Source: Trichoplax sp. H2 (lineage: Eukaryota > Placozoa > Uniplacotomia > Trichoplacea). Taken from it: a DNA stretch of 64,000 nucleotides. Below the pieces are notes generated by a model, which searched no databases, had not been told where the DNA came from, and worked only from the letters and a program-made list of their open reading frames with translations. Shown piece by piece: positions 1 to 12,834 of this stretch (positions are counted from its first letter, which is position 1; every line of letters begins with the position of its first letter). The stretch covers positions 434,001 through 498,000 of the forward strand of contig NOWV01000033.1 of NCBI GenBank assembly GCA_003344405.1. The letters are read 5' to 3'. Position numbers and translations under genes: made by a program.

Positions 1-1962
1 AGTGCTGTACCATACATTGACCTTCATGACCAGGACTGACTGACTAAAAATGGCAAGATTCGCTATCCACAGTAAACATCCATCAACAGTAGACAAAGTG
101 CAATACAAGATCATATTATTACATGTTGTGCGCCGCTACAATAACTGTCCAAAATACGCCCTTTGCTTAGTACTGATCACGCTACTATACTACTGTAAAT
201 TCTCTAGTATAGTACAGTACGGTATTATCGGTATCAAACACACCGGCATTGAGCACCCAGATGTTGACATTATCCATTTTTATTTGACCACTCTTGAAGT
301 AGCAAACCTTGCAGTTATTTGTTAAATTTCGAGGACTTTGCCTTCGAATTCTAATTAATTAATGAAGGGAATGTACGGCTAGTCATAATTGAGCGTTTTT
401 TTCTCAATATGATTGCCGTTTTACTGCAGCATGGATATCTTCTACATTGATACAATTTTAGAAATGTTGTGAGATTCCAACGAACTCCGGTGGTACCCTC
501 ACTATGAGTTGGCTATGATACGTATAGATAAATAGTATAATCAACGGAAGTACAAAACTGCAACCCAAAATTGAGTAGTTTTGACCTATAGAATAATCTA
601 GATAGATAGACTGTACTATTCCATGCATTTTACTCCATCAGATTGAGTCAATCGAGTAACACGTTTATTGTAACAGCTGCAGTCTACTTGGTATAATGCT
701 TAATTATTCTGAATTTCCTTGATTACTGCAAATATTGAGATTGAACTGAGCTTCAATTTATATGGATACAGACTAGAATCTACGGTATAGGATGGCTTAC
801 ACCTGCTCAAAGGGTATTGTATCGCATTATTCTGGATAGTGGAAAGTGATAATGCTTGCGTCAGGGCGTTGTAATCGACGCATAATTTTTCTCATTTTTC
901 ATCTGCATTCGACAACAATGTCATGAGGACTTGATCAGTCGTTTTTGGAAATATTTTCAAGCTCTTAAGTACCAATTCAAAGGTCATCTGTTTACTTTTA
1001 CTGACATGATACTAAAAAAAGTAAAGTAAACTGCTTGCTATCTTACGCTGATGAGGGTATATTCCAATGTGATATACTATACTGTTGCGTTGACACCTTT
1101 TTGGCTAGCGTTAAACTTGTTATTGCATGAGCTAGGTACGTTACTTTGATACTCAAACTAATTTCTACAGATACTTTACGAGTACTTTGATCTCCCAATA
1201 GAATAGAATCATAATTAAGGAGATAAACTTCAACACTGATAGATTACCAAAGATACCCTACATCAGGACTATTCAATTTCACTACGATATTATCATCATA
1301 CTTACATAATATACGATTATTCATATACTGTACAGTACCTTGATGTAGCCACTTGTCGGTATCTAAATAATTCAGTACGATGAAAACAAGGAAGTAATCA
1401 CCACGTTGATTGTGCGCAACTGTATATCAATGCCATGCGATCTGGGTGAAAATAAAAGTTATTGTAGTACTTATTATTCTGTGCTTTCATCTTGAACATA
1501 CAGTAGCTTATAGTTTGGGTATACAGTATATAGGGATTTGTTGGCCTATAAGTTGCATTTATTCGAATCTATGTGGCATTCTGTTCTTACTATAATGAGA
1601 TCCGTGCGAATGTCATGCTAGATACACTATACGCTGAGATTTAAAATTAAGTTAGTTTAAATTTAAACTTTGAAGATAGATACCATCCAGTTATACATTT
1701 CATCGTGGCTATTTCGTTAGCCTGAAAACGAGTAAAACATCAGTGATATGGACAACGGGAAATACAAATTATTTCTTATCGGATAGACTCATACGTGCAT
1801 ATCTAGTAGTTCGTAGTTGAACAGACAGATTTGGTGCTTAAATTGTAAAATTTTAATAGATGCTATTATTAAGTTGATAAATTGCTTAAGACTGCAAAAT
1901 GAAGTAATGCTTTACCAATCACTAACATACTATATATATATATATATATTTTCATTTTCTAG
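1..1962. other. No gene found; upstream or intronic to UBE2H
   Basis: This stretch is AT-rich with frequent stops in all frames. The missing first exons of UBE2H (about 40 N-terminal residues) were searched for by motif and not found, so they lie either left of the window or in an exon too short to recognise. A (TA)n run at about 1931-1949 sits just before the UBE2H splice acceptor. Confidence 0.6.
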
Positions 1963-3749
1963 CACCATATGAAGGAGGCGTATGGAAAGTGCATGTTTTA
2001 CTACCAGAAAGTTATCCTTTTAAATCTCCGTCCATAGGTAATGTCTTAGATATATATATCGATGTCATGATTATGATATATTTTAGCTTTGAAACATGGT
2101 CAAAAATATCTTAAATGCATAAAAGCTAATTACAATGTACAGTACTTTCACACCATAGTTTTGTACTACTCAATAGTCGTGTTACAGGAGGATGATCTGT
2201 TGTTCCATTGATTATTATACGAAAGTTGTTATTACTTGACTTTAAGAAATGATAGCTTGACAGACACTAATTTTAACTGTTACCTATATTTCATCTATCT
2301 TAGATCTCAATATACCCTTTTACTTATTGTTACAATAATAATCATCTTATTAATTATAAATATTTATATTTATCCTTAGGTTTTATGAACAGAATTTATC
2401 ACCCTAATATTGATGAATCGTAAGTGAAATGAGTATTTTGTGTATGCTGCTATAATTCCCATATACAGTTATTATTGAATAAATCAGATTAAATCTCACA
2501 TCTAGTGGCTTTATAGATAATACCACTGTTTAGATTTAAAAGTTAGCGGGGTATACAGTATATATTTATAATTTATGCATCAATCTAGAAACTACACTTG
2601 AAGATAATCTTCAGTTGATAGTATCGGCAATATAATTATTGTAAGATCATAAATTGATTTTTACACTTCCTACTTAAATTATGTCTCTGAATCTTCTAAC
2701 ATTAGTTATAACGGTCTTTTATTGACTGTTATATCGTATTCATGAAGTTGAACCGTCGGGATAGTTTTATCCTAAGCTTTAAATTACATTACTGCATGGT
2801 TAATTAATTAATTAATTAATTGTAAAGTTATAAAGAATGATGATATCTATTTGGAATAATATTCCTTCTTTATTACACTTTTCTGTCAACTTGTCATTAG
2901 TGTATGGATTAACGTATAATGCATAACAATACTAAAAGTGCTATATGTGCATATCAACCTGCTAAACTAGATGTGAAGTGATAATATTTAAATTACTGAA
3001 GAAGTAATTGTTATTGTATAAATCTCTTAGTAATACTGGCTCTTGATATTTTAATTATTATTTCGTAAAGGTCAGGAACAGTTTGTTTAGATGTAATTAA
3101 TCAGGAGTGGACGGCTCTATACGGTAAGTCGGCTCACCTTTTATGTTGGTTGCAATGATAAAAGATATTACAATTTTTTATATTGAAGCGCAATTTAGTG
3201 TAGATATCTATTCGTCAAGATATTATTAATTGGCTTGCTAGTACGTAAATTTTATTTTTAAGCTGTTTACCTTGCGGTAGTATCAGATAATAATACTCAC
3301 CCTAATTAATATTATTTTCACTATTTTCTGTATTTCTAAACACTATAATCTATAAAAAATGGTGATGTTTTTAAAAATTGCAGACCTATCAAATATTTTT
3401 GAAACATTCCTACCACAATTACTCGCGTATCCTAATTCAAGCGATCCATTAAATACTGAAGCTTCTCGATTACAAATGCATAAGCCAGAAGAATATTTTA
3501 ATAAAGTTAATGGTAATGTATCATTTTTTTTAAAGCTCCGCTTATTATTCTATATTATATAGCGTATTGATATACTGACTCAATTGTTGCTATACTCTTT
3601 TTTCAGAACATGTAAAGAAATACGCATCTGAAGAAGCTTTTCGAGGCACAGATGTACGATCCTATATTAACGCAGACGAAGAATCATCTAGTGAGAGCGA
3701 GTTATCTGATTTATCAGAAGAAGATGAGGCACAAGACATGGAACTATAG
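1963..3749 (+). CDS. UBE2H: Ubiquitin-conjugating enzyme E2 H, 3' five exons (5' partial)
   Basis: This is an E2 enzyme that carries ubiquitin as a thioester; in mammals it works with the CTLH/GID ligase. I assembled exons 1963-2037, 2380-2419, 3071-3123, 3384-3512 and 3607-3749 with GT-AG borders and consistent phases, giving 145 codons and a TAG stop. The product starts inside the UBC fold at (T)PYEGGVWKV. It continues through YPFKSPSI, the HPNID motif, the catalytic cysteine in [11 protein letters not shown], and LPQLLAYPN. The tail is acidic and Ser-rich and ends in EDEAQDMEL, which closely resembles the end of human UBE2H. About 40 N-terminal residues are missing and must be encoded upstream. 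The first exon starts in phase 1, so at least one more coding exon exists. Family assignment is very secure; only the 5' end is open. Confidence 0.95.
2799..2821. repeat. TTAA tetranucleotide microsatellite in a UBE2H intron
   Basis: A short run of about five TTAA/TAAT units lies in the intron between the second and third visible UBE2H exons. It is simple sequence with no evident role. Confidence 0.7.
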
Positions 3750-5702
3750 CTGTTACTCAAAGGACAAAATATATATATATAGAATTTGATTGTTATTATA
3801 ATTATGACCATTATTATTACTAATATTATTATTATTTACTATAGTGCCGGTACTGTTAACAATTATTGTATCTAGCAAAGTTCTATGATGTATTTGATTG
3901 TGGTTAGGATGTAAAATGTTACTGAATCGCATGATGGCTAACTCATTTTTTCGACTAGTAATGAATGCACGTTAGCCATGTTACCTAACTGTCTTCGATA
4001 TTCTTAATTGATTAAGTAGAATATAAGCTATGGAAATTCAGATATAGATTAATTTAATAATCTATACATATAGTAACGATGAAAATTTTGTCTGTTTTAT
4101 TTTAACGATCTCAATCCTGGTCTACGATTTTTGTTGATTTACTATAATAATCCTAAGTTATAATAATTAATAGATATTTTTAATCTCTCTTTATTCATTT
4201 TTAAATTGGCTCTCGTACTCACGTAAGTAATTATCCAATACCTACTTTATATTCAAATTTTTCGAATTGGTTGGTGTACATGTTTCCAGACGTGTCATTT
4301 TTTGGCTAAGCGTGTATATTGGATTACGGTGCAGTAATCGTGCTTATGTCAAATGCTAACTTATGGGTGTTAGCTCCTCTGGTGTTTCTACTGATATTAA
4401 CTAGCGGTACACATGTCCTTAATTTTCTCGTGTTATGTTTGTTACTGTATTGTTTGATCCATGATTTTGTATACTGTATCTATTATTATATTGCAACAAT
4501 TTGGCACATGTAGCTGTGAACTTTTGAATATTTCTTTGCTATGAAGGACAATTGTAGTCTGTATTTATTACAGGCATTATAGATATAGATGAATGTACTA
4601 ACATTTATTAACTAATTTTAGATTGAATATATTGGTGTAAAGCAATAACTTACATAATTTCAGTACTTGTCATAAGAATGCTGACAATTATTATTGTTCA
4701 TCTTAATAGTGCAAATACTATTTATCGCACAAGCTTAATTATTAATTCTGGCCAAAGACGTGATTTGCATAAATTAAGTTTTCTTTACGTATACTTACTT
4801 CTAGCTCACGCTTTACTGGAACTTGTAAGCCTATTATGTGTATTAGCTCCAATTACATCTGTTGTTCTGAATCAGTTCACTGTATAAGTTGTGCATTGGT
4901 TAAGCTTATTGTACAATATCGGTCGTGCTCAGATATTAGCACGGCTGTATGTTGGTTGTGGCGTATTAATAAATTTATTCAATAAAGAGTATCTGCAACA
5001 TTGTTATCGAAACACATATTTATCATGCCAATTATAATAAGGTCACTTAGAAAAGATTTATGTTTCCATTCAAAATTGATGTTTACGACAATGTATGCAA
5101 ACGGGTACTACTTTGCATTACAATGTTATTTCATCTTATCCGTCGAGAGATATAAGAGATGGTAAATCAGAAGAAACACATGGTATATCGTATATGAATA
5201 TAAAACAAAAAATTTTCAATCAGTTAGTCAAGCTAAAGGGTATTCCAATACTACAGTAGACTTGGTATATTTGAGAGTAAGATAGTTTCCGAGATGTCGT
5301 TGCTTCTGCTACAATTTTAATAAGTCAGTTGATAAAATCTAGTCAAATGTATGTTATAGTTATACCAGTATCTAAATGTTTACGTACAGTAATATCATTT
5401 CAATCTGATCGGAATATTCTGGAAGTCACTTACTAATAACAAGTCAATAACTACCTTAGATACTCGTACATAACCGAGAGTCTACTTAGGTAAGGATAGG
5501 AAGTACATTGTACATTTAGTAGCATATTTTTGTAATTATAAAAGTTTTGGAAGGTGTACTTTGCCGTTCACAAAAGGAATATACAGTAATATGGCAGTGA
5601 CAGTTTGAGCGACATAATGCTCTATTTTTCAAATAGAACGCTTCTTAACGAAGGTGATCTGTATGCTTCTGAAAACTACAGCTTGATTGAGTGTTATAAC
5701 GA
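3750..5702. other. Intergenic, tail-to-tail between UBE2H and KLHDC10
   Basis: UBE2H ends on the left and KLHDC10 ends on the right, so the two genes converge here. Open frames at 4319-4513 and 4678-4887 code for hydrophobic, low-complexity peptides with no splice context and look like chance. I see nothing else. Confidence 0.6.
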
Positions 5703-8700
5703 TCAGTGGGTCTCATATTCTTTCCAACGAGCCTTTCCTTGATACATATGCCAAGCTTTATTAAAGTGACCGATCAAATGATTCGGCAAATGAAGTTGCA
5801 ACATGCTTTTTGTAGCTGGAGTATGGAAATTGGTTCTGATAGCTCTTGTAATCGAATTAACTGTGCATTCTTGAAGGGATGGGACAGTTAGCCAGCATCT
5901 CAAGAATGACGAAGAGCGGGTAACCTCTCTGTCACACAAGAAATTAAGATATCAGTTACTTGGACATAGTAGGAAGCAAGCTTTGTCATTCGTAGAAACT
6001 TGTATCACGCTATGACTAGTCAATACTTTACCGTGTCTCATCGTTAGGGATACAGCCACCATGTATAAATAGACATCCAGACTAGCGAGAATAGTTCATT
6101 TTAAAGAATTAATAACGTGAAAGCTATTAAAACTGTACTCAAATCAGCCAATTAACGAAAGATAATATTTAGAGTTTAGAATCTACAGCCAAGAAAGTTC
6201 TTACTTCCTGACAACAATATAATTAGTGTATCGTGAATATCTACTTACTGAATTATCGCTTCGGAGTGATCTCTGTAACGCAATAGCATGAAAAAACATT
6301 GCATCCGGTAAGGTTATGTCTAATTTTGACCATTGAAAATTGATTACATCAAGTACCCAGAAGTCATCAAAAGCGGTTCGTTCATTGAAGCCTCCGCACA
6401 TATAGATCCCTAAAAGTCGTCCAGAGTAAAATAATATTTCATATTTTTGTAATAGCTACATCGAGTGAATTATATAACAACTTTACTTTTATTAAATAAG
6501 ACGCAGCCATGACAACATCTAGGTTCAGGAAAATCTAACGAAATATGTAACATGAAGGATAATAATTAGAGCGATAATAACACCATCGGCAATTTGAATG
6601 GAAAGCTTACCAAATGATATAGAAGGTATACATTTGTGACTCTTCCACTGCAAGGAGTCGTAATGAAAGCTATGTATCTACCATAGTATCAGTTTTAATT
6701 TGATAGTGAGTTCTTCATTTAAATTATACATGATCAATTAAACAAAGATTACATAACTTAATTATGATACTTCTGTTATTGCACCTCCTCAAAACTCATA
6801 TAAGAACCGAGTGTCGCTCCTCCGAGGATATAGAAGCATTCTTCGTCACCGACAACTTCATGCCGATATCTGTGATAGCACAAAAGCAATTTGGAATTAT
6901 GTAAATTAACTTTTACCTGATTTTACTGTTAGTGTTAAATTACAACGTATGGATTTTACTATGACTATACGAGCATGTTTGTTTTTTTGGAACCTTTCAG
7001 AAGGTGTATTCACAACATGTGGCATTCTTTCAAACACATAATCTTTGCGACGAAACCGATACAGATCATCATGAAAGGTTAGACCGGTAGTTCCACCAAA
7101 AATGTAGATGTAGCCATCATTTCCTTTAATCATGCTCTTTATAATGTTATGGATAAAATAAAAATGTGTATGAGAATTATACATACTTCATAAGTATGAT
7201 ACAATACCATCAAGTTAAGAGAGATGATTTTATAGCGGTATCTATTGCTAACATTTTAGATAATGGATTTTATTGGCTAGCAAAGTATACAAGGCATTAG
7301 TTGATATCACATATTGTTAGAAATATCACCCAGTTTAACAAATATTAAAAAAGTAAAGCGCGTAGACTCAATTTAGGTTTTCTTTTAAATATTTATCATA
7401 AATGTACTACAAATATCATTGGATGTGGCTTCAACCTTCAGGATATTAACACATAATCAAGAGTCATCTAACGTGAATTAGTACGATAAATACTCTCATA
7501 CCTGTCCATATCGTGGAGACGGGGTTGCATTTTTACATTGTATTTTTCGCCAGATCTTCTCCTTAAGGTTAAGTGTATGCAGGATATTGCTGTTGCATCT
7601 TCCAAATGGCACTTTATTACAACACGTTTTAAAGGTAGAATATAAATGGATCAATAGTAAGTAATTGTAAAGTCAAATCAGCGTCGATAATTGCATTACG
7701 TCTAGGTTAAGTGGATCATTATTACATGAGAACTAAAATATTATTAAAATATTTTATAACATGCATGAAAGCATTTATTCGTTTCTGGATAGTAGCATAT
7801 ACAAACATACGTCCAGATCCTCCAAAAACCATTAAGGTATCACCATCTATTATCACTATAAAAATCACCAATATTAGTTATAGAAAAAACAGTAAAATGG
7901 CCTTGACATATCACTAAGCTACAGATCACAGTAAATAGCACAACTAAAGCATTGACTATGCCTGATTATACGTTTACTTACTCGCATAGATCGAAATTAC
8001 TGTATTTGCATGACGATATTGACAAAATACTGTAATGTCAAAAGCACATTATTGGCTAGTGAGATATACTTCATACATACTTGATGCAGAAGCAACACAA
8101 TTTGGTGGATCACCATCAGTCTCAAGCATGCTCCATGTATTAGTAATTATGTCATATTCCCAAATCTATATTTATCGAAAATAATAGTATTAACCACGAC
8201 AGTATAAGCTTTTAAATGAGTACGGTAGAATAAGTGAACTCAGATAAACAATAAATTTTTATCATAAAGTGTTACGAGTTGCTGTATCCATGTTGTACTC
8301 TTACTAATACATATACAGTGTAAGACAAACTCATTAATTAGAAGCTGCCAAAACGCAGACAGCAAAGTTAAATTAATGTACTTACGAGCATGATAGCCCT
8401 ACCTACAAGTGTTTAAGACAAACATAGACGAATAATATAGCCATCGATCAATTTACTGCATACTACCATTTATGCTTTTGAAAATCTGTAATATTGTACA
8501 TGATAGTACGCATATACAGTAGAAAAAATGTAGCTCTAACTCTTCATTAGGCATTCATCTCATTGCGAATATCTTTTTATGTCTTTTTTTCAGCAATTTA
8601 ATAATTTCACGAACCTCCTTATATAGAACATCAACCGGTCGATACCCTCCAAATAGGAAGATTTTGGTTGCTGTCGCTACCATTCTATGCCCACTGCGTC

Positions 8701-8715
8701 TTCCCGGCTGTAGAT
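5703..8715 (-). CDS. KLHDC10: Kelch domain protein KLHDC10, 11 exons (5' end not found)
   Basis: In mammals KLHDC10 is the substrate receptor of a CUL2-elongin BC ubiquitin ligase that recognises C-terminal degrons. Exons on the minus strand are 8615-8715, 8081-8165, 7811-7855, 7502-7611, 6994-7136, 6785-6869, 6611-6647, 6487-6534, 6249-6409, 6032-6081 and 5703-5928 (TGA stop), about 362 codons. Kelch blades are visible as RSGHRMVATATKIFLFGGY, DGDTLMVFGGSG, GYIYIFGGTTG, CFYILGGA, IYMCGGFNE and LFIHGG. The C terminus has a BC-box-like CWLTVPSLQECTVNSI, with Thr where Cys, Ser or Ala is usual. A kelch strand of about ten residues expected between exons 6 and 7 (6648-6784) is missing, so a micro-exon may be unseen. 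Two donors are non-consensus (GTTCGT, GTTCCA). The first visible exon needs an upstream partner carrying the ATG. Confidence 0.88.
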
Positions 8716-11504
8716 CTAAAAAGAAAATTTTTAAACTGTTTTAAGTGTCTTGTATATCAACGCACGAACTAACATCTCCATAGAGACTAGTAATTATAGA
8801 AGTTCGCTGATTATTCGATTGATGAGATATCAATTATCTGATTAATGGATCTAACGTTGGAGATTGTAACAGTTTTATGTCAAGTCTTTATTTGAGCGCC
8901 TGTCCTGCTCCTTACTCTTACACATGCAACAACACCAACTGGCCTTTTATCTAGTGATTATATAAGTCGTATATCAAACGTTATCATACTGTACTATCTA
9001 TCCCTAATACCTTAATACGATATTCATATCTAAAGCATATCAAGTCATAAGCAACACATTTAATACTATGTACCACATGAATGCACATACAATGATGTAT
9101 ACCGTCACAGAGATAGGAAAGTTATGATATATACTCTCCATTGACTGCTAAAAGGCGCTATATAATAACATTAAAATTATTTCTAGACTCAGTTAATAAA
9201 TGAAGGTGCTCAGTAGAAAGAAAATGGAGCACTTCCATACTGCTCTAATGAAAGTCAGTGAAAGCATAATTCTAGGGATGATCGCTAGTCAGATTAGTTA
9301 TAATATTAGGGTAGTTTTGATAACGTTATGTACCGCTAGCTGATACTTGAGCCTACAGTACTACATACTCCACTTTGCAATAAATAGGGCAATCAAAAAT
9401 AATGTATCATGCTACAATGGATTACACACTTTATTGGAAGATAGCGTTTTCTTATATAAAGTTTTGATATTATTTCATTGGTATGTCACTTTAGTTACCA
9501 ACACTTGGACTAATTATATAATTACACATCCATTACCTTATATAATGTACCTAGGCGTGAGAATACAGATATATTGCAGATGTGTGTAGGTGTAGTATGG
9601 GAAAGAGAATCATTTGGTACAATACAACATCGTAATGCCTAGGACAGGTTTTATTTCCTGTGCACAGATATTCCGTCAAAAGGGTAATAGATAACTAGTC
9701 GTCTACAGTAGTATAGAGAAATTCTCCTTTGATGTAGAAAATGATCTAACTAAAAGTTGGTATTACGTATATACAATGAACAAAATTTGGCCTTTTTATC
9801 TTAAGTATTGGCATCAGAGACGCAATCATGGCATTCTATGGTAGAACAATATACAAGATATTAATTAACATAGAAGAATTATAATATATGTATGCAATAC
9901 TCTGTATGTTACATATGACGTCTATTTCTCATCCATTCTATTAGTAATTACCGACAGTATTATACTAATTGAGAGAATTGCTCCATTAATCATTTTTCCA
10001 TTAAATGAACCATGCAGGATAGGACAGATATACACAGTGTACTAGTCTATTGCAACAGTGATTCTGTAATTGTTACAATATATGTACAGTTTTGTAGTAA
10101 AATTAAGAAAATGAGTAACATGAATTTTCAGTTGTTTAAATTTTTTATAAGGTACCTTTGCTGTTTATTCTATTCATAACGTGCAAATATCTTGGGATTA
10201 TGAATATAGGCCTGATTTTCAATACTTGAGCAAAACCAATACTATTAAGCAGAATTTTGATTGCGATTTGGTTATGGTGATTGATTCTACAGTATACGCG
10301 TACAATCAGGTTATAATTAAGTTACGACAGGGGAGGGAGGATAAAAAAATCTGCAAAGCGTTAAAATACTCTTAATGGTGTATGATTTCGATCTGGCTTT
10401 GTCAAAGCGAATATTTCATCATCAATCACATCAAACCTTCCTACCCTATCCTAATCCTTGCACGATGGCCATGTCTAGTAGAATAGGGTAAAAACTTGAC
10501 GTACTGTAACTCTGTAAGTAAGAGAACTGTAGAATGCTGAAGTACACATTTAGATAAACAATGATCACGATGATTGAATCTACGATGTGGAGAAAGTAAC
10601 GAGAGAACACTTTACTACGTTGTTGCTGAATTTTCATTTTTTTTAGCGTTTAGCCTTGAGATTTGATACTATACAGTAGTATAAATAAATCAGTTATTAG
10701 GAGAAATTGGCTGAAGATACTATGGATACTATAATATGTACGTTGACGTCCATTTCAACTGGGTAGTTAAGGTTATAAAGTCTAAAGTCTGTGTCGGTGC
10801 CGGGTGACAGATTGACTTGAAGATGTACTGCCATGGTAACTACAATAGTATTGACTTCTATGTTGATCAGTATTCCTAAATACTGGATTTTCCCAGTAGT
10901 TTTGCTATTCATAGTAGGCTAGAGAATATCATCAGTTTCTGGTCATTGAATAAAATCAAGACGTTATTTTTGAAATGTTCAACGCAATAGAAGAGCCTAT
11001 GTACATTACAATTTTAACGGCAGTAACGGTAAAAGTGCACGATGTTGCACTTAAAGTACCAGTTTACCTGTATGGATAAGGGTAACCTCGGTTGGCATCT
11101 TGAACTACCAGTTGAAAGCGATGAATCCTGTCACTGTCTCTATTTTATCATTGATTGAGTAAGATTTAAGAGCAGTTTACCTTGCTGAAACAATAATAAT
11201 ATTACTGTAAAATTGGCAAGAAGAAATGTTGTTTAAATGGCTGTCTGTCGCTGCTTCCGTCTGATAGCGCAGTTGGTAGACCACTTTGAAGTGCCCCTAT
11301 CCAAGCTTTCACCAAAGCAACTGAACAGGAAATCGATGGGCTATTATGCACTGTAGCTGTAGCGCTATATCGATACGCGTACAGTGCATCGAGCATCATG
11401 ATTTGACTGACAGTGCTCGAGTTTCCTCTTCGCTTTACAGACTGCACTGTACAGTATACAACTACCGGCAGGACGGACGTTCGTTGCATAACACAGGTGT
11501 TGTT
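8716..11504. other. Upstream of KLHDC10; no supported gene
   Basis: The first coding exon of KLHDC10 should lie somewhere in this stretch on the minus strand, but none could be fixed. Open frames at 9347-9589, 10181-10375, 10446-10637 and 10697-10912 lack recognisable motifs and good splice context. TACTGTA/TACAGTA words are frequent. Confidence 0.5.
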
Positions 11505-12193
11505 GTACTGTACACTAGCCCTGGTTAAAATACTGTACAGTGCAGACTATGGGCTAAGATATTGGCGGAATACCAAGAAGAAACCTCACAAATTGCAGAT
11601 GGAGGCTGGAAGGGAAATTTTAGTTGTACACTAGCCCAGGTTAAAATACAGTGCAGACTATGAACTACGATATTGGTGGAATAGTAAGAAGAAACCTCAA
11701 AAATTGCAGATGGAGGCTAGAAGGGAAATTTTAGTTGTACACTAGCCCAGGTTAAAATACAGTGCAGACTATAGACTACGATATTGGCGGAATACCAAGA
11801 AGAAACCTCACAAATTCCAGATGGAGGCTAGAAGGGAAATTTTAGTTGTACACTAACCCAGGTTAAAATACAGTGCAGACTATAGACTACGATATTGGTG
11901 GGATAGTAAGAAGAAACCTCAAAAATTGCAGATGGAGGCTGGAAGGGAAATTTTAGTTGTACACTAGCCCAGGTTAAAATACAGTGCAGACTATAGACTA
12001 CGATATTGGCGGAATACCATGAAGAAACCTCACAAATTGCAGATGGAGGCTAGAAGGGAAATTTTAGTTGTACACTAGCCCAGGTTAAAATACAGTGCAG
12101 ACTATGAACTACGATATTGGTGGAATAGTAAGAAGAAGCCTCAAAAATTCCAGATGGAGGCTAGAAGGGAAATTTTAGTTGTACACTAGCCCA
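11505..12193. repeat. Satellite array, 111-bp unit, alternating A/B types
   Basis: Six tandem copies have an exact 111-bp period. The anchor word tagttgtacacta occurs at 11621, 11732, 11843, 11954, 12065 and 12176. Units alternate between type A (ggcggaatacca, cctcacaaattgc) and type B (ggtggaatagta, cctcaaaaattgc), so the true higher-order unit is a 222-bp dimer. The array begins with a diverged copy next to a TACTGTACAGT-rich stretch. Confidence 0.93.
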
Positions 12194-12780
12194 TTAATGG
12201 AATTGAAATTACGGTTATTAAAATGAAATTATTTGGCAGATTTTGAAGTACAGTTGCGAAGCTGACGGCAATTGCGCTCAAATTATGTTTACAATATCCA
12301 GTACAGTGTAGACGGCATGCTATACAAATAGTTTTAGACGAGGAGGAATAACGTACTTGAAATGTAGGTAGTAGAATGTTCTGGATTGGAACACAGCATG
12401 GAAAATTGGACCTATGATTTGTTTATCAATGAAAAAATAATTTATTAACTACAGTAACTGCACAACTTTGGATGTGCAAAGTAGATCTATTACTTCCATA
12501 TCTCGTGCATTAACTCGGAACAAATACACAATAAAATCGAAGTCTATAGCTTGTAAACAGTACTCCTTTATTAAAATAACGGTACTGTGCAGTAATGCAA
12601 AACGTTGACAAATGACAATTTGTGCAAAAAACATTTACCACCATACAATAACAAGAACATGCACGGAGTTGGAGCTCAACGTGCTCTCCATCATAGCGCT
12701 TCCATCGTTGGACGCGTAAAGTGAAATCTTCATTAACATCATATAATATTATCTGCGCAATAGTGCGCAGATTTCATTCA
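12194..12780. other. Spacer between two satellite arrays
   Basis: This is unique AT-rich sequence with no supported gene. The frame 12449-12634 (-) has no recognisable features. Confidence 0.5.
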
Positions 12781-12834
12781 ATACAAGATTTTAAAATACA
12801 CAAGTCCTCACGGCAATCGCGATGATAGACCAGT

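Noticed and set aside
50-325. 91-codon frame at the left edge
   Set aside because: No motif and no splice context; composition is that of the AT-rich flank. It does not match the missing UBE2H N terminus.
4319-4887. Two hydrophobic plus-strand frames
   Set aside because: Low-complexity Leu/Ile/Tyr frames, expected by chance in AT-rich DNA between convergent genes.
11202-11634. Overlapping frames on both strands near 11.2-11.6 kb
   Set aside because: They run into the 111-bp satellite and the TACTGTAC block and have no domain.
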